A stretch of 35,648 bases of DNA from Candidatus Competibacteraceae bacterium (GCA_003989075.1 RXIX01000025.1:1-35648), one strand, 5' to 3'; positions 16,162 to 27,293 are shown, counted from the stretch's first letter. Translations and numbers: made by a program. The notes: generated by a model not told the origin, from the letters alone.

Positions 16162-17725
16162 ACCGTCGCCGCCACAGCAACAGCAGCGCCAGCCCGCCAC
16201 CCAGCAGCCACAGGGTGGCGGCTTCCGCGAGCGGCGGTACCGGCACCGGCCCCGCGAAGGACAGCAGCGCGCTGACCGGTGTCGAAACCGGCGTATCGAT
16301 GGCCTCCAGCACCCCAGTGTCAAAACCCAGGAACAGTTCCGGCAGGTAGAACGAATCCATGCTGATGCGGCTGAGAAATGCCGCCAGCCAGCGGGAATCG
16401 CTCTGCGCGCCCGGTTCCGTCATCAGAATTGGCGCGAAGCCATTGAAACCCTGCACCGGATGCAAGCTGCCGTCCAGGACCACGGTCGGCGTGCGTGCAG
16501 TCAGCACCACATGATGGTTTCCATCGAACAGGCGCAGATCGCTACCGGAAAAATACCGCCGGCCCTCCAGAGTGCCCAACTGCGCCAGCGGATCAATCTC
16601 CAGAAATCCACCCAGCAGGGAATCCGCCAGTTCATCGGCATCGAATGTCCAGTCGCGCCCACCCCGAAGCATATCGAGCGGAATCGGATCAAAAGCCAGC
16701 AGGCCGCTGGAGGGATCCCAGTGCACCTGCGGATCGCCAGGCGCACCGGACGCCCGGTAGCCGGCGGATTCTTCGACCTGTATCACCGCGCGGGGCGGTG
16801 CCTCGTAGGACTGCTCGGTGTGACGGCTGAACAGGATCAGCCCAAGCGGAGCAAATTCCCGATCAAAGGCATCCAGCAGCGGCACCGCTACGCGCAACGG
16901 CTCCGCGTCCGGCTGCAGCAGCAGGCGACCCGCAGCAGCGTTGAACTGCGTGGCGAACCAGTCACGGATCGCGTCACTCCCTGGCACATCAAACACCCGG
17001 ACCGTGGGCAAGCCATTTTCCAGGTAGCCCAGAAAACCGACCTCATCGTAGCGCACCGCGCCCGTCGCGCTGATCTGCACAGTCGTCAGCGTATCGCGCA
17101 TGTAGGCCAGACTGCTCGCCGGCGTGCCCTGCCAGCGCAGCGTATCGAAATCCCAATCCAGATGCAGGAACAGATCATCGCTCCCCCGGTCGGGATCGGC
17201 GCGGAGCTGAATACCCAGGGCCATACCCTCGGTCATGGCGGTGGCGCGGCCAAAGAGCGGCTCGGTAGCCCACGCAGCAGCATAGGTCGCCTGGCTTATC
17301 GCGAACTGGGCCAGCATGCCGCTCTCATCGAGAGCGCCACCAAGCCATGCCCCGGGGGCCATCCCAACCGCGATGCCCGCCCCGGCAGTCGCTGCATGCG
17401 CACTGACCCCAGGCACTGCAATTGACGTAAATCCCAAGCCGTCCTGCACTGAACGCACCGTAGTCGCAAATGTCACCGTACTCGTCGTCGATCCCGCTTG
17501 GGCAAGCGCATAGGGATTGCCAATAAACTCAATACCCGCCGTTTCCGACAGCCCGATCGTCATAGTCAAAATGCTTGCCGTTTCTGCAGCAGGCACAAAA
17601 GATGTTTGCGCAACAGCTGAATTCATAGCGATGCCAAGCCAGCCGATGCCCACTATTGAAAGCCATCCTTTGTCCCGAAAATACTGCTTTCCGTATTCAG
17701 CAAGCGCTCCCTTTAATCTCTGCAT
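16133..17725 (-). CDS. Exported protein with PEP-CTERM-like C-terminal sorting tail
   Basis: I do not recognise the main body. From ATG 17725 the 530-residue product starts with a long basic N-region and a hydrophobic core (WLSIVGIGWLGIAM) ending SAVAQ, a plausible Sec signal. The C-terminus reads PVPVPPLAEAATLWLLGG, then a Leu-rich membrane helix and WRRRSR, which is the layout of PEP-CTERM/VPLPA-type sorting signals (Pro-rich motif, helix, Arg cluster). No exosortase gene is in the window. An alternative ATG at 17920 has a better ribosome site (GAGGTGG, 8 bp) but adds 65 residues with several cysteines that do not look like a secreted N-terminus. The stop overlaps the FapF-like gene by 29 bp on the opposite strand. 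Confidence 0.72.
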   Translation of the reverse strand: MQRLKGALAEYGKQYFRDKGWLSIVGIGWLGIAMNSAVAQTSFVPAAETASILTMTIGLSETAGIEFIGNPYALAQAGSTTSTVTFATTVRSVQDGLGFTSIAVPGVSAHAATAGAGIAVGMAPGAWLGGALDESGMLAQFAISQATYAAAWATEPLFGRATAMTEGMALGIQLRADPDRGSDDLFLHLDWDFDTLRWQGTPASSLAYMRDTLTTVQISATGAVRYDEVGFLGYLENGLPTVRVFDVPGSDAIRDWFATQFNAAAGRLLLQPDAEPLRVAVPLLDAFDREFAPLGLILFSRHTEQSYEAPPRAVIQVEESAGYRASGAPGDPQVHWDPSSGLLAFDPIPLDMLRGGRDWTFDADELADSLLGGFLEIDPLAQLGTLEGRRYFSGSDLRLFDGNHHVVLTARTPTVVLDGSLHPVQGFNGFAPILMTEPGAQSDSRWLAAFLSRISMDSFYLPELFLGFDTGVLEAIDTPVSTPVSALLSFAGPVPVPPLAEAATLWLLGGGLALLLLWRRRSRNGSVAIC

Positions 17726-17975
17726 GAATCGCAAAGGTTTGCAATCATCTTGAGCCTGGAACCGAATACGGCCATGGATATGCAAACTGCCACAGGTCAA
17801 ATCCAGAAACGCTCCAGAATCCAGCAGCCGCAAACAGTCAGGCATCCATGAAGTCCAAGGCCAAACTGCCTGTAAAACCGCTGCATCATATAATCCCGCT
17901 CGCCCTATCCTGAATTGCATGGCGACCACCTCACAAGCGACATAAATCCTGAAATTCCATGTCAGAAAATCCCGT

Positions 17976-17995
17976 ATCCATTTCCATAAATGGAT
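17976..17995 (-). terminator. Hairpin downstream of the sigma-54 regulator gene
   Basis: ATCCATTT, CCAT, AAATGGAT (plus strand) forms a perfect 8-bp stem with a 4-base loop in the 100-bp gap between the regulator gene and the PEP-CTERM-like gene, both on the minus strand. On that strand it is followed, after six bases, by TTTT, so it may be a weak terminator or an operator dyad. Confidence 0.35.
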
Positions 17996-18020
17996 TCCTG
18001 AACCCGGACACTAACAGAAC

Positions 18021-19406
18021 TTATTTCCTGAGTTTTCTATGCGCCTGATTATTTTCGTTCATCTCTACATTGAACTTGCAAAGCCGGTACAGCGAGGCGC
18101 GGGAAATACCCAGAACCTTGGCCGCGCGGGTCAGGTTTCCATTAGCATGCTGAATCGCGATGTGGATTGCATCATGCTCGGCTCTCTTGCGCGCCTCTTC
18201 AATAGTGACGATTTGTCTGGAATTATTGCGCCGATCCAGATCCAGATGTTTCGGAGCAATCAGCCGGTCATCGCAAAACAGCACCGCTCGCTCGACCCGG
18301 TTGATCAACTCGCGCACATTGCCAGGCCAGTTGTGCACACGCATGACCCGCAAGGCTTCAATGCTGAAGTCTCTGGGTTTCGACTTGTTTTGCTCCCTGA
18401 GAAATTTCTCTAGAAAACAATAAGCTAGATCTATAATATCGTCTTCTCTTTCCCGCAGTGGCGGCATTTGCAGATGCAGTGTATTCAAGCGATAGTACAG
18501 ATCCTCACGAAAAGTACCCTCGACCACCGCGCGCTTCAAATCGCGATGGGTAGCGGCAATGACACGCACATTCAGACCAATACTTTCAGTACCGCCCAAG
18601 CGCTCGATGGTTTTCTCCTGCAGAAAGCGCAGCAGGGCTATTTGTACATCCGGAGCGATATCGCCTATCTCATCAAGCAGAATTGTACCTTCGTTTGCAG
18701 CTTCAATCTTGCCCATCTTGAAGCGGTTTGCGCCGGTAAAGGCACCTCTTTCATATCCAAAAAGTTCGGATTGAATCAGATTGGCCGGCAATGCAGCACT
18801 GTTGACCGTAATCCATGGACCTTTCGCGCGCTGGGAAAATTGATGCAGGGCGCGCGCTGCCAGTTCCTTGCCTGTTCCGCTTTCGCCGGTAATCAACACG
18901 GTTTTTTCAACCGGCGCCATTTTAATGATCTGCTGCCGGACATTCTTCATGGCAGTGGACTTGCCAATTAGAATGTAATTTTTTTCAATCGACGTGTCGT
19001 AATTCCTGGCGATAGATCGTGCCAACTCACTCATGCCATAGGCGCGACAGAGAGCCGGCAACAATCGCGACATGTCAATGGGTAATCGCTGGTAATCATA
19101 GAAATGGTTCACAATCGTCTCGCGAACCATGGGATTAGAAATAGTAATATCATCGGTCATGGCAATCCATTGCACATGTTTTCCCAAACTAACCAGTTCC
19201 TGGATACAGCGCAAAAAATCCGGTTGATAGCGGGTCATAAACACGATACCCACCCGGTGATTATCGGTAAAAATAGCTTTCTTGGCGCTGTTGATGTCAT
19301 TAATCTTGGTCACATTCCAGTGATCAAGACCAATATTATCAACCAAACTCATACCGTCATGATCAGAAAAAAAAAGCAAAACATCTCTACGGTTCAATGT
19401 GGACAT
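18021..19406 (-). CDS. Sigma-54-dependent enhancer-binding protein, VpsR-like
   Basis: A 461-residue activator of RpoN promoters. The N-terminal 140 residues resemble a response-regulator fold (VLLFFSDHDG) but no convincing phospho-acceptor site is seen, as in VpsR-type regulators. The AAA+ domain has Walker A GESGTGKE (174-181), the sigma-54 contact loop GAFTGA (221-226), Walker B LLDEIGD (243-249) and the arginine-rich FREDLYYRL segment. A Fis-type helix-turn-helix (LTRAAKVLGISRASLYRL) lies near the C-terminus. GGGGG lies about 6 bp before the ATG. Its base composition is visibly AT-richer than the housekeeping genes around, hinting at separate ancestry. Likely targets are the sigma-54 promoter at 12065 and the palindrome at 11985. 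A ligand such as cyclic-di-GMP is possible by analogy only. Confidence 0.95.
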   Translation of the reverse strand: MSTLNRRDVLLFFSDHDGMSLVDNIGLDHWNVTKINDINSAKKAIFTDNHRVGIVFMTRYQPDFLRCIQELVSLGKHVQWIAMTDDITISNPMVRETIVNHFYDYQRLPIDMSRLLPALCRAYGMSELARSIARNYDTSIEKNYILIGKSTAMKNVRQQIIKMAPVEKTVLITGESGTGKELAARALHQFSQRAKGPWITVNSAALPANLIQSELFGYERGAFTGANRFKMGKIEAANEGTILLDEIGDIAPDVQIALLRFLQEKTIERLGGTESIGLNVRVIAATHRDLKRAVVEGTFREDLYYRLNTLHLQMPPLREREDDIIDLAYCFLEKFLREQNKSKPRDFSIEALRVMRVHNWPGNVRELINRVERAVLFCDDRLIAPKHLDLDRRNNSRQIVTIEEARKRAEHDAIHIAIQHANGNLTRAAKVLGISRASLYRLCKFNVEMNENNQAHRKLRK

Positions 19407-20554
19407 TGCAACCCCCTAATGACCGCCATTATCCGAAAACCACAATACATCACATGGTTTTTATCCAGCCAAGCCAAGTAAAAATCTTAGCAACTCCGAA
19501 CCTTCGCCATGTGTTGATCGTCCACACTGATCCTAGTATGTATTTTCTTGATTGTGCAATTTGTCGATCATTTTTATGTCTTGTTTTTAAGATTTTTTAT
19601 GTCAAAATTTTATGACGTTATACAAATATGGCACTTTTTATATTATTAATCAGCTCATTGATGGCATCTTGGCATACGCATTCATGCATTGATACCCCAT
19701 CATGCATCAACATAAGCATCCATGACTGGAATATTGACACATAAAACCGCCCGATCAAAACGGCATGATCTGGATTACTTATTCCATTATCAGGGATAAC
19801 CATGATTTCCATGCACAATAATCCTATCGCATAAAAAGGCGACACAACCAAGCTCCAACAGTTTTTCCTTAATCAACTATTTTTATTAACTAAATGATTT
19901 TAAATAAAATTTATAATCGCATTCATGAAAATATACGCAATAAAGCATTTGCTTTTACAGAACAGCATCCGTTGCCTTGCGAAAATCGATCAGAGCATTT
20001 CACCAAATAAATCAGGAGACGCACTATCAGGAAAGCCGAAAAGGAGAGACGTGGAGGAAAGCTAAACTGGCTGCTGCGTGTCTCACGCTGACACATTTGC
20101 CTAGCGCATGCCCGGCAAATCCTTCACCCTACAGAACAGGCGCATGTCATGGCATTCACATCCGCCGCGTGGACGCTGCGCAATGCGTCCCGGGCGACAG
20201 GCGCCATCAGGGGATTGATCGAGGAACAGCAAGCCGCTCGATTCGACCAGCGCCGCTCAATTGCGTGACTGCAGGGCATGCAGTCGCCCGCAGGAACCTT
20301 TCATGCGAGAGGTCCGTTGTGCGATCTGCTGCAATGCGCGATCGAGCAACTATGGACGACCCTCGAAATTGCACGCCAGCGCCACCCAGCCAATCACCGG
20401 CATGCTTCAACCATTGCCAACAGCCACAGGTTTGGAATGCAGGATCATGGCAAGCGCTACGCACAGCCAACAGCCGCGCCCCTTGACATTGATCAAATCA
20501 ACAAAAAAGCGGCCTTACGGCCGCTTTTTTCCTCAGCAAAAACGACTTGTTACG
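19407..20554. other. 1.1-kb non-coding, partly AT-rich region
   Basis: No convincing gene is present. 19430-20000 is strongly AT-rich with poly-T tracts (19570-19612), an imperfect inverted repeat around ATGCAT (19684-19707) and a GTCA-AAATTTTA-TGAC dyad near 19602-19617. Open frames at 19620-19851 (-) and 19977-20486 (+) lack ribosome sites and have unlikely composition. From about 20040 to 20500 the DNA is GC-richer with short competing frames in all directions, possibly decayed coding DNA that I cannot identify. The right end holds the pgk terminator. Promoters for the regulator gene should lie in 19410-19620, but none stands out. Confidence 0.7.
20503..20530. terminator. Bidirectional intrinsic terminator downstream of pgk
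   Basis: A6, GCGGCC, TTAC, GGCCGC, T6: a perfect 6-bp GC stem extended by A-T pairs, with T-runs on both strands. It lies 25 bp past the pgk stop codon on the minus strand and would terminate transcription from either side. Confidence 0.92.
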
Positions 20555-21736
20555 TCAGTCGTTAGCGCGCTGTTCCAGCATCGCCACCGCGGGCAGCACC
20601 TTGCCTTCCAGGAATTCCAGAAATGCGCCGCCTGCCGTAGAGATGTAGGACACCTTGTCATAAATGTCGTACTTCTGAATCGCGGCGATGGTGTCACCGC
20701 CGCCGGCCAGCGTGAAGGCCTGGGTGTTCGCAATCGCCATGGCGACGGTCTTGGTACCCTCGCCGAACTGGTCGAACTCGAACACACCAACCGGACCGTT
20801 CCAGACCACGGTGCCGGCCTTCATGATGATGTCGGCCAGTTCCTGGGCGCTCTGCGGGCCAATATCGAAGATCATGTCGTCATCAGCAACCGCACCGGCA
20901 TCCTTCAGCACCGCCGGTTCCGCCGCATCGAACTGCTTGCCGCAGACCACATCAACCGCGATCGGAATGGTCGCGCCGCGCGCGGTCATCTTCTCGATCA
21001 ACATCTGGGCGGTCGGCACCAGATCATCCTCGCACAGCGACTTGCCGACGTTCTTGCCGGTGGCCTTCAGGAAGGTATTGGCGATACCACCGCCCACCAC
21101 AAGCTGGTCAACCTTCTCCGACAGGCTTTCCAGCACGGTCAGCTTGGTCGACACCTTGGAGCCGCCGACGATCGCGACCAGCGGTCGGGCCGGCTTGGCC
21201 AGCGCCTTGGTCAACGCATCCAGTTCCTCAGTCAGCAGGATGCCGGCGCAGGCCACCGGTGCGAACTTGGCGACGCCATGGGTGGAAGCCTCGGCACGAT
21301 GCGCGGTACCAAAAGCGTCCATAACGAAGATATCGCACAGGGCAGCATACTTCCTGGCCGTGTCCTCGACGTTCTTCTTTTCGCCCTTGTTGATGCGGCA
21401 GTTTTCCAGCAGCACCACTTCACCGGCGGCAACGTCAAAGCCACCATTGACCCAGTCACGGATTACCCGCACCGGCTTGCCCAGCTTGGCGGCCATCACA
21501 TCGGCAACCGGCTGCAGCGAGTTTTCCTCGGAGAACTCGCCCTCAGTAGGCCGGCCCAGATGCGAGGTGACCATCACTTTGGCGCCAGCCTTCAGCGCGA
21601 ACTCGATGGTCGGCATCGACGCGGTGATGCGCGCGTCGGAGGTGACCTTGCCGTTCTTGACCGGCACATTCAGGTCGGCGCGGATAAACACTCGCTTGCC
21701 GGCCAGGTCGAGATCGGTCATACGCTTGAAATTCAT
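20555..21736 (-). CDS. pgk: Phosphoglycerate kinase
   Basis: Pgk interconverts 1,3-bisphosphoglycerate + ADP and 3-phosphoglycerate + ATP. The 393-residue protein shows [18 protein letters not shown], the [10 protein letters not shown] substrate loop, [12 protein letters not shown], the [11 protein letters not shown] strand and the nucleotide site [12 protein letters not shown] with the glycine loop [12 protein letters not shown] chose ATG 21736 because AGAGG lies 9 bp upstream; the ATG at 21745 would abut the same ribosome site. It lies downstream of gap on the same strand but an intrinsic terminator separates them, so gap-pgk transcription is probably only partly coupled. A strong terminator follows. 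Confidence 0.98.
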   Translation of the reverse strand: MNFKRMTDLDLAGKRVFIRADLNVPVKNGKVTSDARITASMPTIEFALKAGAKVMVTSHLGRPTEGEFSEENSLQPVADVMAAKLGKPVRVIRDWVNGGFDVAAGEVVLLENCRINKGEKKNVEDTARKYAALCDIFVMDAFGTAHRAEASTHGVAKFAPVACAGILLTEELDALTKALAKPARPLVAIVGGSKVSTKLTVLESLSEKVDQLVVGGGIANTFLKATGKNVGKSLCEDDLVPTAQMLIEKMTARGATIPIAVDVVCGKQFDAAEPAVLKDAGAVADDDMIFDIGPQSAQELADIIMKAGTVVWNGPVGVFEFDQFGEGTKTVAMAIANTQAFTLAGGGDTIAAIQKYDIYDKVSYISTAGGAFLEFLEGKVLPAVAMLEQRAND

Positions 21737-21756
21737 CTGGATCATCCTCTTTGCAA

Positions 21757-21792
21757 ATAAAACCCCCGTCTACCTGCGACAGGCAACGGGGG
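21757..21792 (-). terminator. Intrinsic terminator between gap and pgk
   Basis: Read on the minus strand, CCCCCGT and ACGGGGG form a 7-bp stem with an inner CCTG-TCG-CAGG stem-loop, followed by TTTTATTT. It comes 46 bp after the gap stop and before the pgk start, so it may end or attenuate gap transcripts. Confidence 0.8.
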
Positions 21793-21838
21793 CACGGGAC
21801 CTCAGTTCAACACGGGACCGCCACGGCGTGGCGCGTGC

Positions 21839-22906
<1,068 letters not shown>

Positions 22907-22961
22907 CTACAGGCATTCTAAACTGTAGCCGGTTCTGGCAAAAAATCTGGGGAACACGGGC

Positions 22962-25052
22962 CTAGTCAGCGAGCAGCGCCGTCACGGCGGCTGCCACCCG
23001 GGCAACGTTAAACCCGAAATACTCGAAGATGACTTCCGGCGGGCCGGATTCACCGAAACGGTCAATGCCGATCACCGTGCCCTGCATGCCGGCGTACTTA
23101 TACCAGGGCGCAGTCACTCCAGCTTCCACCACCACGCGCCGGGTTACCGCCGCTGGCAGCACCGCTTCGCGCCAGGCCGCATCCTGGGCCTCGAATACGT
23201 CCACCGATGGCATCGACACCACGCGCACCCGCCGGCCCTGGCCGTTGAGCTGGCGCGCTGCATCGACCGCCAGCGCCACTTCGGAACCGGTGGCAATGAT
23301 GATCGCCTCCGGCGTGCCGTCCACATCCAGCAGCACATAGCCACCCCGGGCGATACCTCGTACCTGCTCGGGCGTGCGGGTCTGATGCGACAGCTTCTGC
23401 CGGGTCAGCACCAGACAGGTCGGCCCATCACGCCGCTCCAGGGCTGCCTTCCAGGCCACAGCGGTTTCCACGGCATCGCAACTGCGCCACAGCGACAATC
23501 CCGGCACCAGGCGCAGGCTGGCAATCTGCTCGATCGGCTGGTGGGTTGGACCATCGCCGCCGACGCCGATCGAGTCGTGGGTGAGCACGAACACGCAGCG
23601 CAGATTCATCAGCGCAGCCATACGCATGGCGTTGCGGCCATAGTCGGAGAACATCAGGAAGGTGCCGCCGAAGGGAATGAAGCCGCCGTGCAGCGCCAGA
23701 CCGTTCATAATGGCGTACATGGCGAATTCCCGGGCACCGTAGTAGATCAGGTTGCCGTCGGGACGAGCGCGACTCAGCCCCTGACAGCCCTGCCAGGGAA
23801 TACCGTTGGATTCGGTCAGGTCCGCCGAGCCGCCAATCAGGCTCGGGAACAGCGGTCCGTAGGCATTCAGCGCCCGCTGCGAGGCAATGCGGGTGGCCAA
23901 CGCCTCGCCACCGTCCTGGGTCGCCTGAATGAAGGACCAGGCCTGCGCTTCCCAGTCGGCCGGGAAGTTGCCGCTCAGGCGTTGCAGCAGTTCCGCCGCC
24001 AGTTCCGGATAGGCGGCCTGATAGGCGCTGAACAGTGCATTCCAGCTCGCCTCCCAGTCAGCACCCTTGGCGCGGGCATCGAAGGCGCGATAAATCTCCG
24101 GCGGAATCACGAACGGTTCATGGGTCCAGCCCAGCGCTTCGCGGGTCGCGGCCACCTCGGCGGCACCCAGCGGCGCGCCATGCGACTTCTCGCTGCCCGC
24201 CTTGCCCGGTGAGCCCCAGGCGATGGTGGTCTTGCAGCAGATCAGGGTCGGTGCATCGCCGAAGGCGCGGGCCTGCTCGATGGCGGCATGCACCGCCGCC
24301 GCGTCATGGCCATCGACATTGGGAATGACATGCCAGCCAAAGGCAGTAAAGCAGCCCGGTATATCTTCGGTGAACCAGCCACTGACCGGACCGTCGATGG
24401 AAATACCGTTGTCGTCATACAGACAGATCAGCTTGCCCAGCCCCAGGGTGCCGGCCAGCGATGCCGCCTCGTAGGACACGCCTTCCATCAGGCAGCCATC
24501 GCCGAGGAACACATAAGTGTAATGGTCGATGATCGGGTAGCCGGGGCGGTTGTAGCGGGCCGCCAGGGCGCGCTCAGCAATCGCCATGCCCACGGCATTG
24601 GTAATACCCTGACCCAGCGGCCCGGTGGTGGTTTCCACGCCCGGGGTGTGTCCGTATTCAGGGTGACCGGGCGTTTTCGCACCCAGTTGCCGGAAGTTGC
24701 GCAGGTCGTCGATGCTCAGCTCATAGCCACTCAGGTGCAGCAGGGAATACAGCAGCATCGAGGCATGGCCGTTGGACAGCACCAGACGGTCACGGTTGAT
24801 CCAGTCGGGATTGCCGGGGTTGTGGCGCAGAAAGTCGTTCCACAGCACTTCGGCAAAATCCGCCATCCCCATCGGGGCACCAGGATGACCGGATTCCGCC
24901 CGTTGCACCGCGTCCATGCTCAGGGCGCGGATGGCATTCGCCCGCTCCCGACGCAACAGTGGGAAGGAGTCCTGGCCCACCGGGCCGGAAGCGACCGGTG
25001 CCCCGGTCATGGTGTCCACCAGGCAACGGGCGGCCAATTCGCTCGAGGGCAT
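22962..25052 (-). CDS. tkt: Transketolase
   Basis: Transketolase transfers two-carbon units in the pentose phosphate pathway (and the Calvin cycle where present) using thiamine diphosphate. The product shows [29 protein letters not shown], the TPP motif GDGCLMEG with the Asn end in [10 protein letters not shown], the substrate-binding [19 protein letters not shown] and the C-terminal [15 protein letters not shown]. At 696 residues it is about 30 longer than E. coli TktA. The extra part is an N-terminal leader ([20 protein letters not shown]), whose start ATG 25052 is backed by an AGGAGAG ribosome site, so I keep it. It heads the minus-strand tkt-gap-pgk set, an arrangement common in gammaproteobacteria. 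Confidence 0.97.
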   Translation of the reverse strand: MPSSELAARCLVDTMTGAPVASGPVGQDSFPLLRRERANAIRALSMDAVQRAESGHPGAPMGMADFAEVLWNDFLRHNPGNPDWINRDRLVLSNGHASMLLYSLLHLSGYELSIDDLRNFRQLGAKTPGHPEYGHTPGVETTTGPLGQGITNAVGMAIAERALAARYNRPGYPIIDHYTYVFLGDGCLMEGVSYEAASLAGTLGLGKLICLYDDNGISIDGPVSGWFTEDIPGCFTAFGWHVIPNVDGHDAAAVHAAIEQARAFGDAPTLICCKTTIAWGSPGKAGSEKSHGAPLGAAEVAATREALGWTHEPFVIPPEIYRAFDARAKGADWEASWNALFSAYQAAYPELAAELLQRLSGNFPADWEAQAWSFIQATQDGGEALATRIASQRALNAYGPLFPSLIGGSADLTESNGIPWQGCQGLSRARPDGNLIYYGAREFAMYAIMNGLALHGGFIPFGGTFLMFSDYGRNAMRMAALMNLRCVFVLTHDSIGVGGDGPTHQPIEQIASLRLVPGLSLWRSCDAVETAVAWKAALERRDGPTCLVLTRQKLSHQTRTPEQVRGIARGGYVLLDVDGTPEAIIIATGSEVALAVDAARQLNGQGRRVRVVSMPSVDVFEAQDAAWREAVLPAAVTRRVVVEAGVTAPWYKYAGMQGTVIGIDRFGESGPPEVIFEYFGFNVARVAAAVTALLAD

Positions 25053-25219
25053 TAATTCTCTCTCCTACAATGCACAGCAGCTCAAAAAAACAACCGGAAA
25101 TTTACCGGGCGAAGCGCGCGCCGGTCTCGCGGGCACACCGCAACCGGCTGCACACAGCGCTTGCGTCACTCTCGTGGGACGTTCACCGGGAAGATTGCAA
25201 GGGATGTCCAATCAGGGCT

Positions 25220-25240
25220 CCAGCTCCAGCAGGGAGCTGG
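25220..25240. other. Hairpin between the antiporter and tkt genes
   Basis: CCAGCTCC, AGCAG, GGAGCTGG is a perfect 8-bp stem in the 279-bp gap between the antiporter gene and tkt (both minus strand). No T-run follows on either strand. Nearer to tkt, at 25084-25108, a weak CCGG stem is followed on the minus strand by TTGTTTTTTT and could be the actual antiporter terminator. Confidence 0.35.
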
Positions 25241-25331
25241 CTGGCCGAAAAATGGCCGCGATTATAGGGAAAATCCCGTTGAACGCCAATCCATAATCCA
25301 CTACGCCCGCCACCAGGCTCCAGAACAGGCC

Positions 25332-26507
25332 TCAATCACGGCGCAGGCTGTCGGAAATGGCCACCGGAGTCGGATAGCTCAGCACCAGGTAATAGGTCGA
25401 GGCAATAAAGGTCAGCAACGTAGTTGCCTGCACCAGATAGGAGGCCTCGCGACCAATCAACTGGTTCTGCTGGGCCAGCACCGCAATCAGCAGGGCGAAT
25501 TCACTGACCTGCCCCAGGCGCACCCCGACCTCCATGGCAATGCGCGGCCGCTCACCAGCCCACTGCAGGAAACCACGGAACACCCAGGGCTTGGCGACCA
25601 GCAGCAGCACGCCCAGCACCAGGGTCGGCAGGAACACCGCGCCCAGCATGCCACGATCGAAGCCGGCGCCCAGCGAGAAGAAAAACAGCACCAGAAAGAA
25701 ATCGCGCAGCGGCTTCAGACTCTCGGCAATGTACAGGGCAATCGGGCTGGTCGCCAGCGCCACTCCGCCGATAAAGGCGCCGATGGCATAGGACAGGCCG
25801 AGCAGCGCCGCCAGCTCGGAGATGCACAGACACCAGCCAATGGCGGTCAGGAAGATATATTCGCGAATCTTGTCGAAGCGCAGAATCAGTGGAATCAGCA
25901 CATAACGCGAACCGAGGTAGGCAAAACCGAGCAGGATGGGCAGGGTCACCATCAGCAAACCCAGGCCCTGCAGGGTGGAACCGCGCCCGCCCAGACCTTC
26001 GAGCAATAGCAATACGGCGATCGCCAGCAGATCCTGCAGCAGCAGAATACTGATAATGATTTCGCCGGTATGCTGATGGTGCAGGGTACGCGTCGGCAGC
26101 AGCTTCAGGCCAATGATGGTGCTGGAAAAGGTCACCGCCGTGCCGACCAGCAGGCATTCGCCGGGCGTATAGCCAAACAGCCAGGCCACCGCGCCGCCGA
26201 TCAGCGCGAATATCAGCGAGGTGCCCAGGGTAATGGCCATGGCCTTGCGCAGCATCTGCAACAGGCGCTGCGGCGACAGATCCAGCCCGAGCAGGAACAG
26301 CAGGAACATGATGCCGATCTGCGCCATCTCTTCGATGGCCGAAGCGTTATTGATCCAGCCATAACCATAAGGGCCGATGAAAATACCCAGCACGATATAG
26401 GCGATCGGCAGGGCCTGGCGCGCGTACAACGCCAAGGTCGCGAATACCGCCGCACCGGTAAAAATCAGGAACAGGGAAAAAACAAGCGGGTTCTGGGCAT
26501 CATGCAT
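25332..26507 (-). CDS. CPA2-family cation:proton antiporter (KefB-like membrane domain)
   Basis: A roughly 391-residue inner-membrane protein with about 11-12 hydrophobic segments of the Na+/H+ exchanger (CPA2) fold, moving Na+ or K+ against protons. Recognisable pieces are YIVLGIFIGPYGYG, IGIMFLLFLLGLDLSP, AVTFSSTIIGLKLL, the LLQDLLAIAVLLLL helix with the conserved QD pair, and FFFSLGAGFD. It lacks the C-terminal TrkA-N domain of full KefB/KefC proteins, so nucleotide or glutathione gating is not expected. ATG 26507 begins just before the first membrane helix; the frame is open to 26636, but the added 43 residues are not hydrophobic and overlap the promoter region of ubiC. No good ribosome site is seen, so the start is uncertain. 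The ion specificity is not decidable. Confidence 0.9.
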   Translation of the reverse strand: MHDAQNPLVFSLFLIFTGAAVFATLALYARQALPIAYIVLGIFIGPYGYGWINNASAIEEMAQIGIMFLLFLLGLDLSPQRLLQMLRKAMAITLGTSLIFALIGGAVAWLFGYTPGECLLVGTAVTFSSTIIGLKLLPTRTLHHQHTGEIIISILLLQDLLAIAVLLLLEGLGGRGSTLQGLGLLMVTLPILLGFAYLGSRYVLIPLILRFDKIREYIFLTAIGWCLCISELAALLGLSYAIGAFIGGVALATSPIALYIAESLKPLRDFFLVLFFFSLGAGFDRGMLGAVFLPTLVLGVLLLVAKPWVFRGFLQWAGERPRIAMEVGVRLGQVSEFALLIAVLAQQNQLIGREASYLVQATTLLTFIASTYYLVLSYPTPVAISDSLRRD

Positions 26508-26666
26508 AACAGGGTTCGCAGCAGTCCAAAATGCGCGGCGTCCGGATGGGCGCGGTAGCATGTCCCGGTCAAGCATGCCACGATCCACACCCAAGCTGCT
26601 AGGCGCCATTCCCTCCCAGCGCGGCAACCGTGTCATAATTCACCATTCTGCCGCCCGCCACGCACG

Positions 26667-27293
26667 ATGACCTTGCCCGACCACCCCTCCCTTGCCCTGC
26701 AACCCACACCCCGCTGGCGGCAGTACGCCACGCGCCATGCGTGCGACCTGCCACCGGAACTGGTGTCATGGCTGCTGGATACCGGCTCGCTGACCCGACG
26801 CCTGCGCCAGGACTGTCCCGGCTGCTTTCAGGTGCGCGTGCTCTGGCAGGGCTGGAGCCGGCCCAGCCGCGACGAGGCGCAAACCCTGCAACTGCAACCT
26901 CATGCTCTGGTCTGGACGCGCGAGGTGCAATTACTCTGCGGTGGCCAGGCGCGGGTCTTTGCCCGGACCCTGGTCCCGGTCTCCACCCTGCGCGGTCGCG
27001 GGCGACATCTCACCCGGCTGGGCAGCCGACCGCTCGGCGAGGTGCTCTTCACCGATCCCGGCGTGGACCGTGGCCCGCTGCGGATCGCTCGCCTCAGCGC
27101 CGGCCATCCGCTGTACCAGCGCGCCTGCGCCGGCCTGAACACCGCCCCCGACCGGCTCTGGGGGCGACGCTCCATCTTTCGCATCGACGGTTGCCCGCTG
27201 CTGGTCTGCGAGATCTTTCTGCCCGTGCCAGCCCCGGACGCCGCAGCCGTCGAACGCCTCGGGGTGCCCGATGATGAACATCGACCGCTTTGA
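26667..27293 (+). CDS. ubiC: Chorismate--pyruvate lyase
   Basis: UbiC removes pyruvate from chorismate to give 4-hydroxybenzoate, the first committed step of ubiquinone synthesis. The 208-residue product shows [10 protein letters not shown] (chorismate-binding region), [12 protein letters not shown], the [10 protein letters not shown] strand with the conserved Arg, [11 protein letters not shown] and the C-terminal [22 protein letters not shown], matching UbiC apart from some N- and C-terminal extra length. It overlaps ubiA by 23 bp, the usual ubiC-ubiA pairing, so the two are translationally linked. It is divergent from the antiporter gene. Confidence 0.95.
   Translation: MTLPDHPSLALQPTPRWRQYATRHACDLPPELVSWLLDTGSLTRRLRQDCPGCFQVRVLWQGWSRPSRDEAQTLQLQPHALVWTREVQLLCGGQARVFARTLVPVSTLRGRGRHLTRLGSRPLGEVLFTDPGVDRGPLRIARLSAGHPLYQRACAGLNTAPDRLWGRRSIFRIDGCPLLVCEIFLPVPAPDAAAVERLGVPDDEHRPL

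Noticed and set aside
19620..19851. Open frame of 77 codons on the minus strand
   Set aside because: The composition (many Met, no clear domain) and lack of a ribosome site suggest chance in AT-rich DNA.
19977..20486. Open frame of about 170 codons in the AT-rich gap
   Set aside because: No ribosome site, high Cys/Arg/Pro/His content and no recognisable motif; other frames in the same place are equally open.
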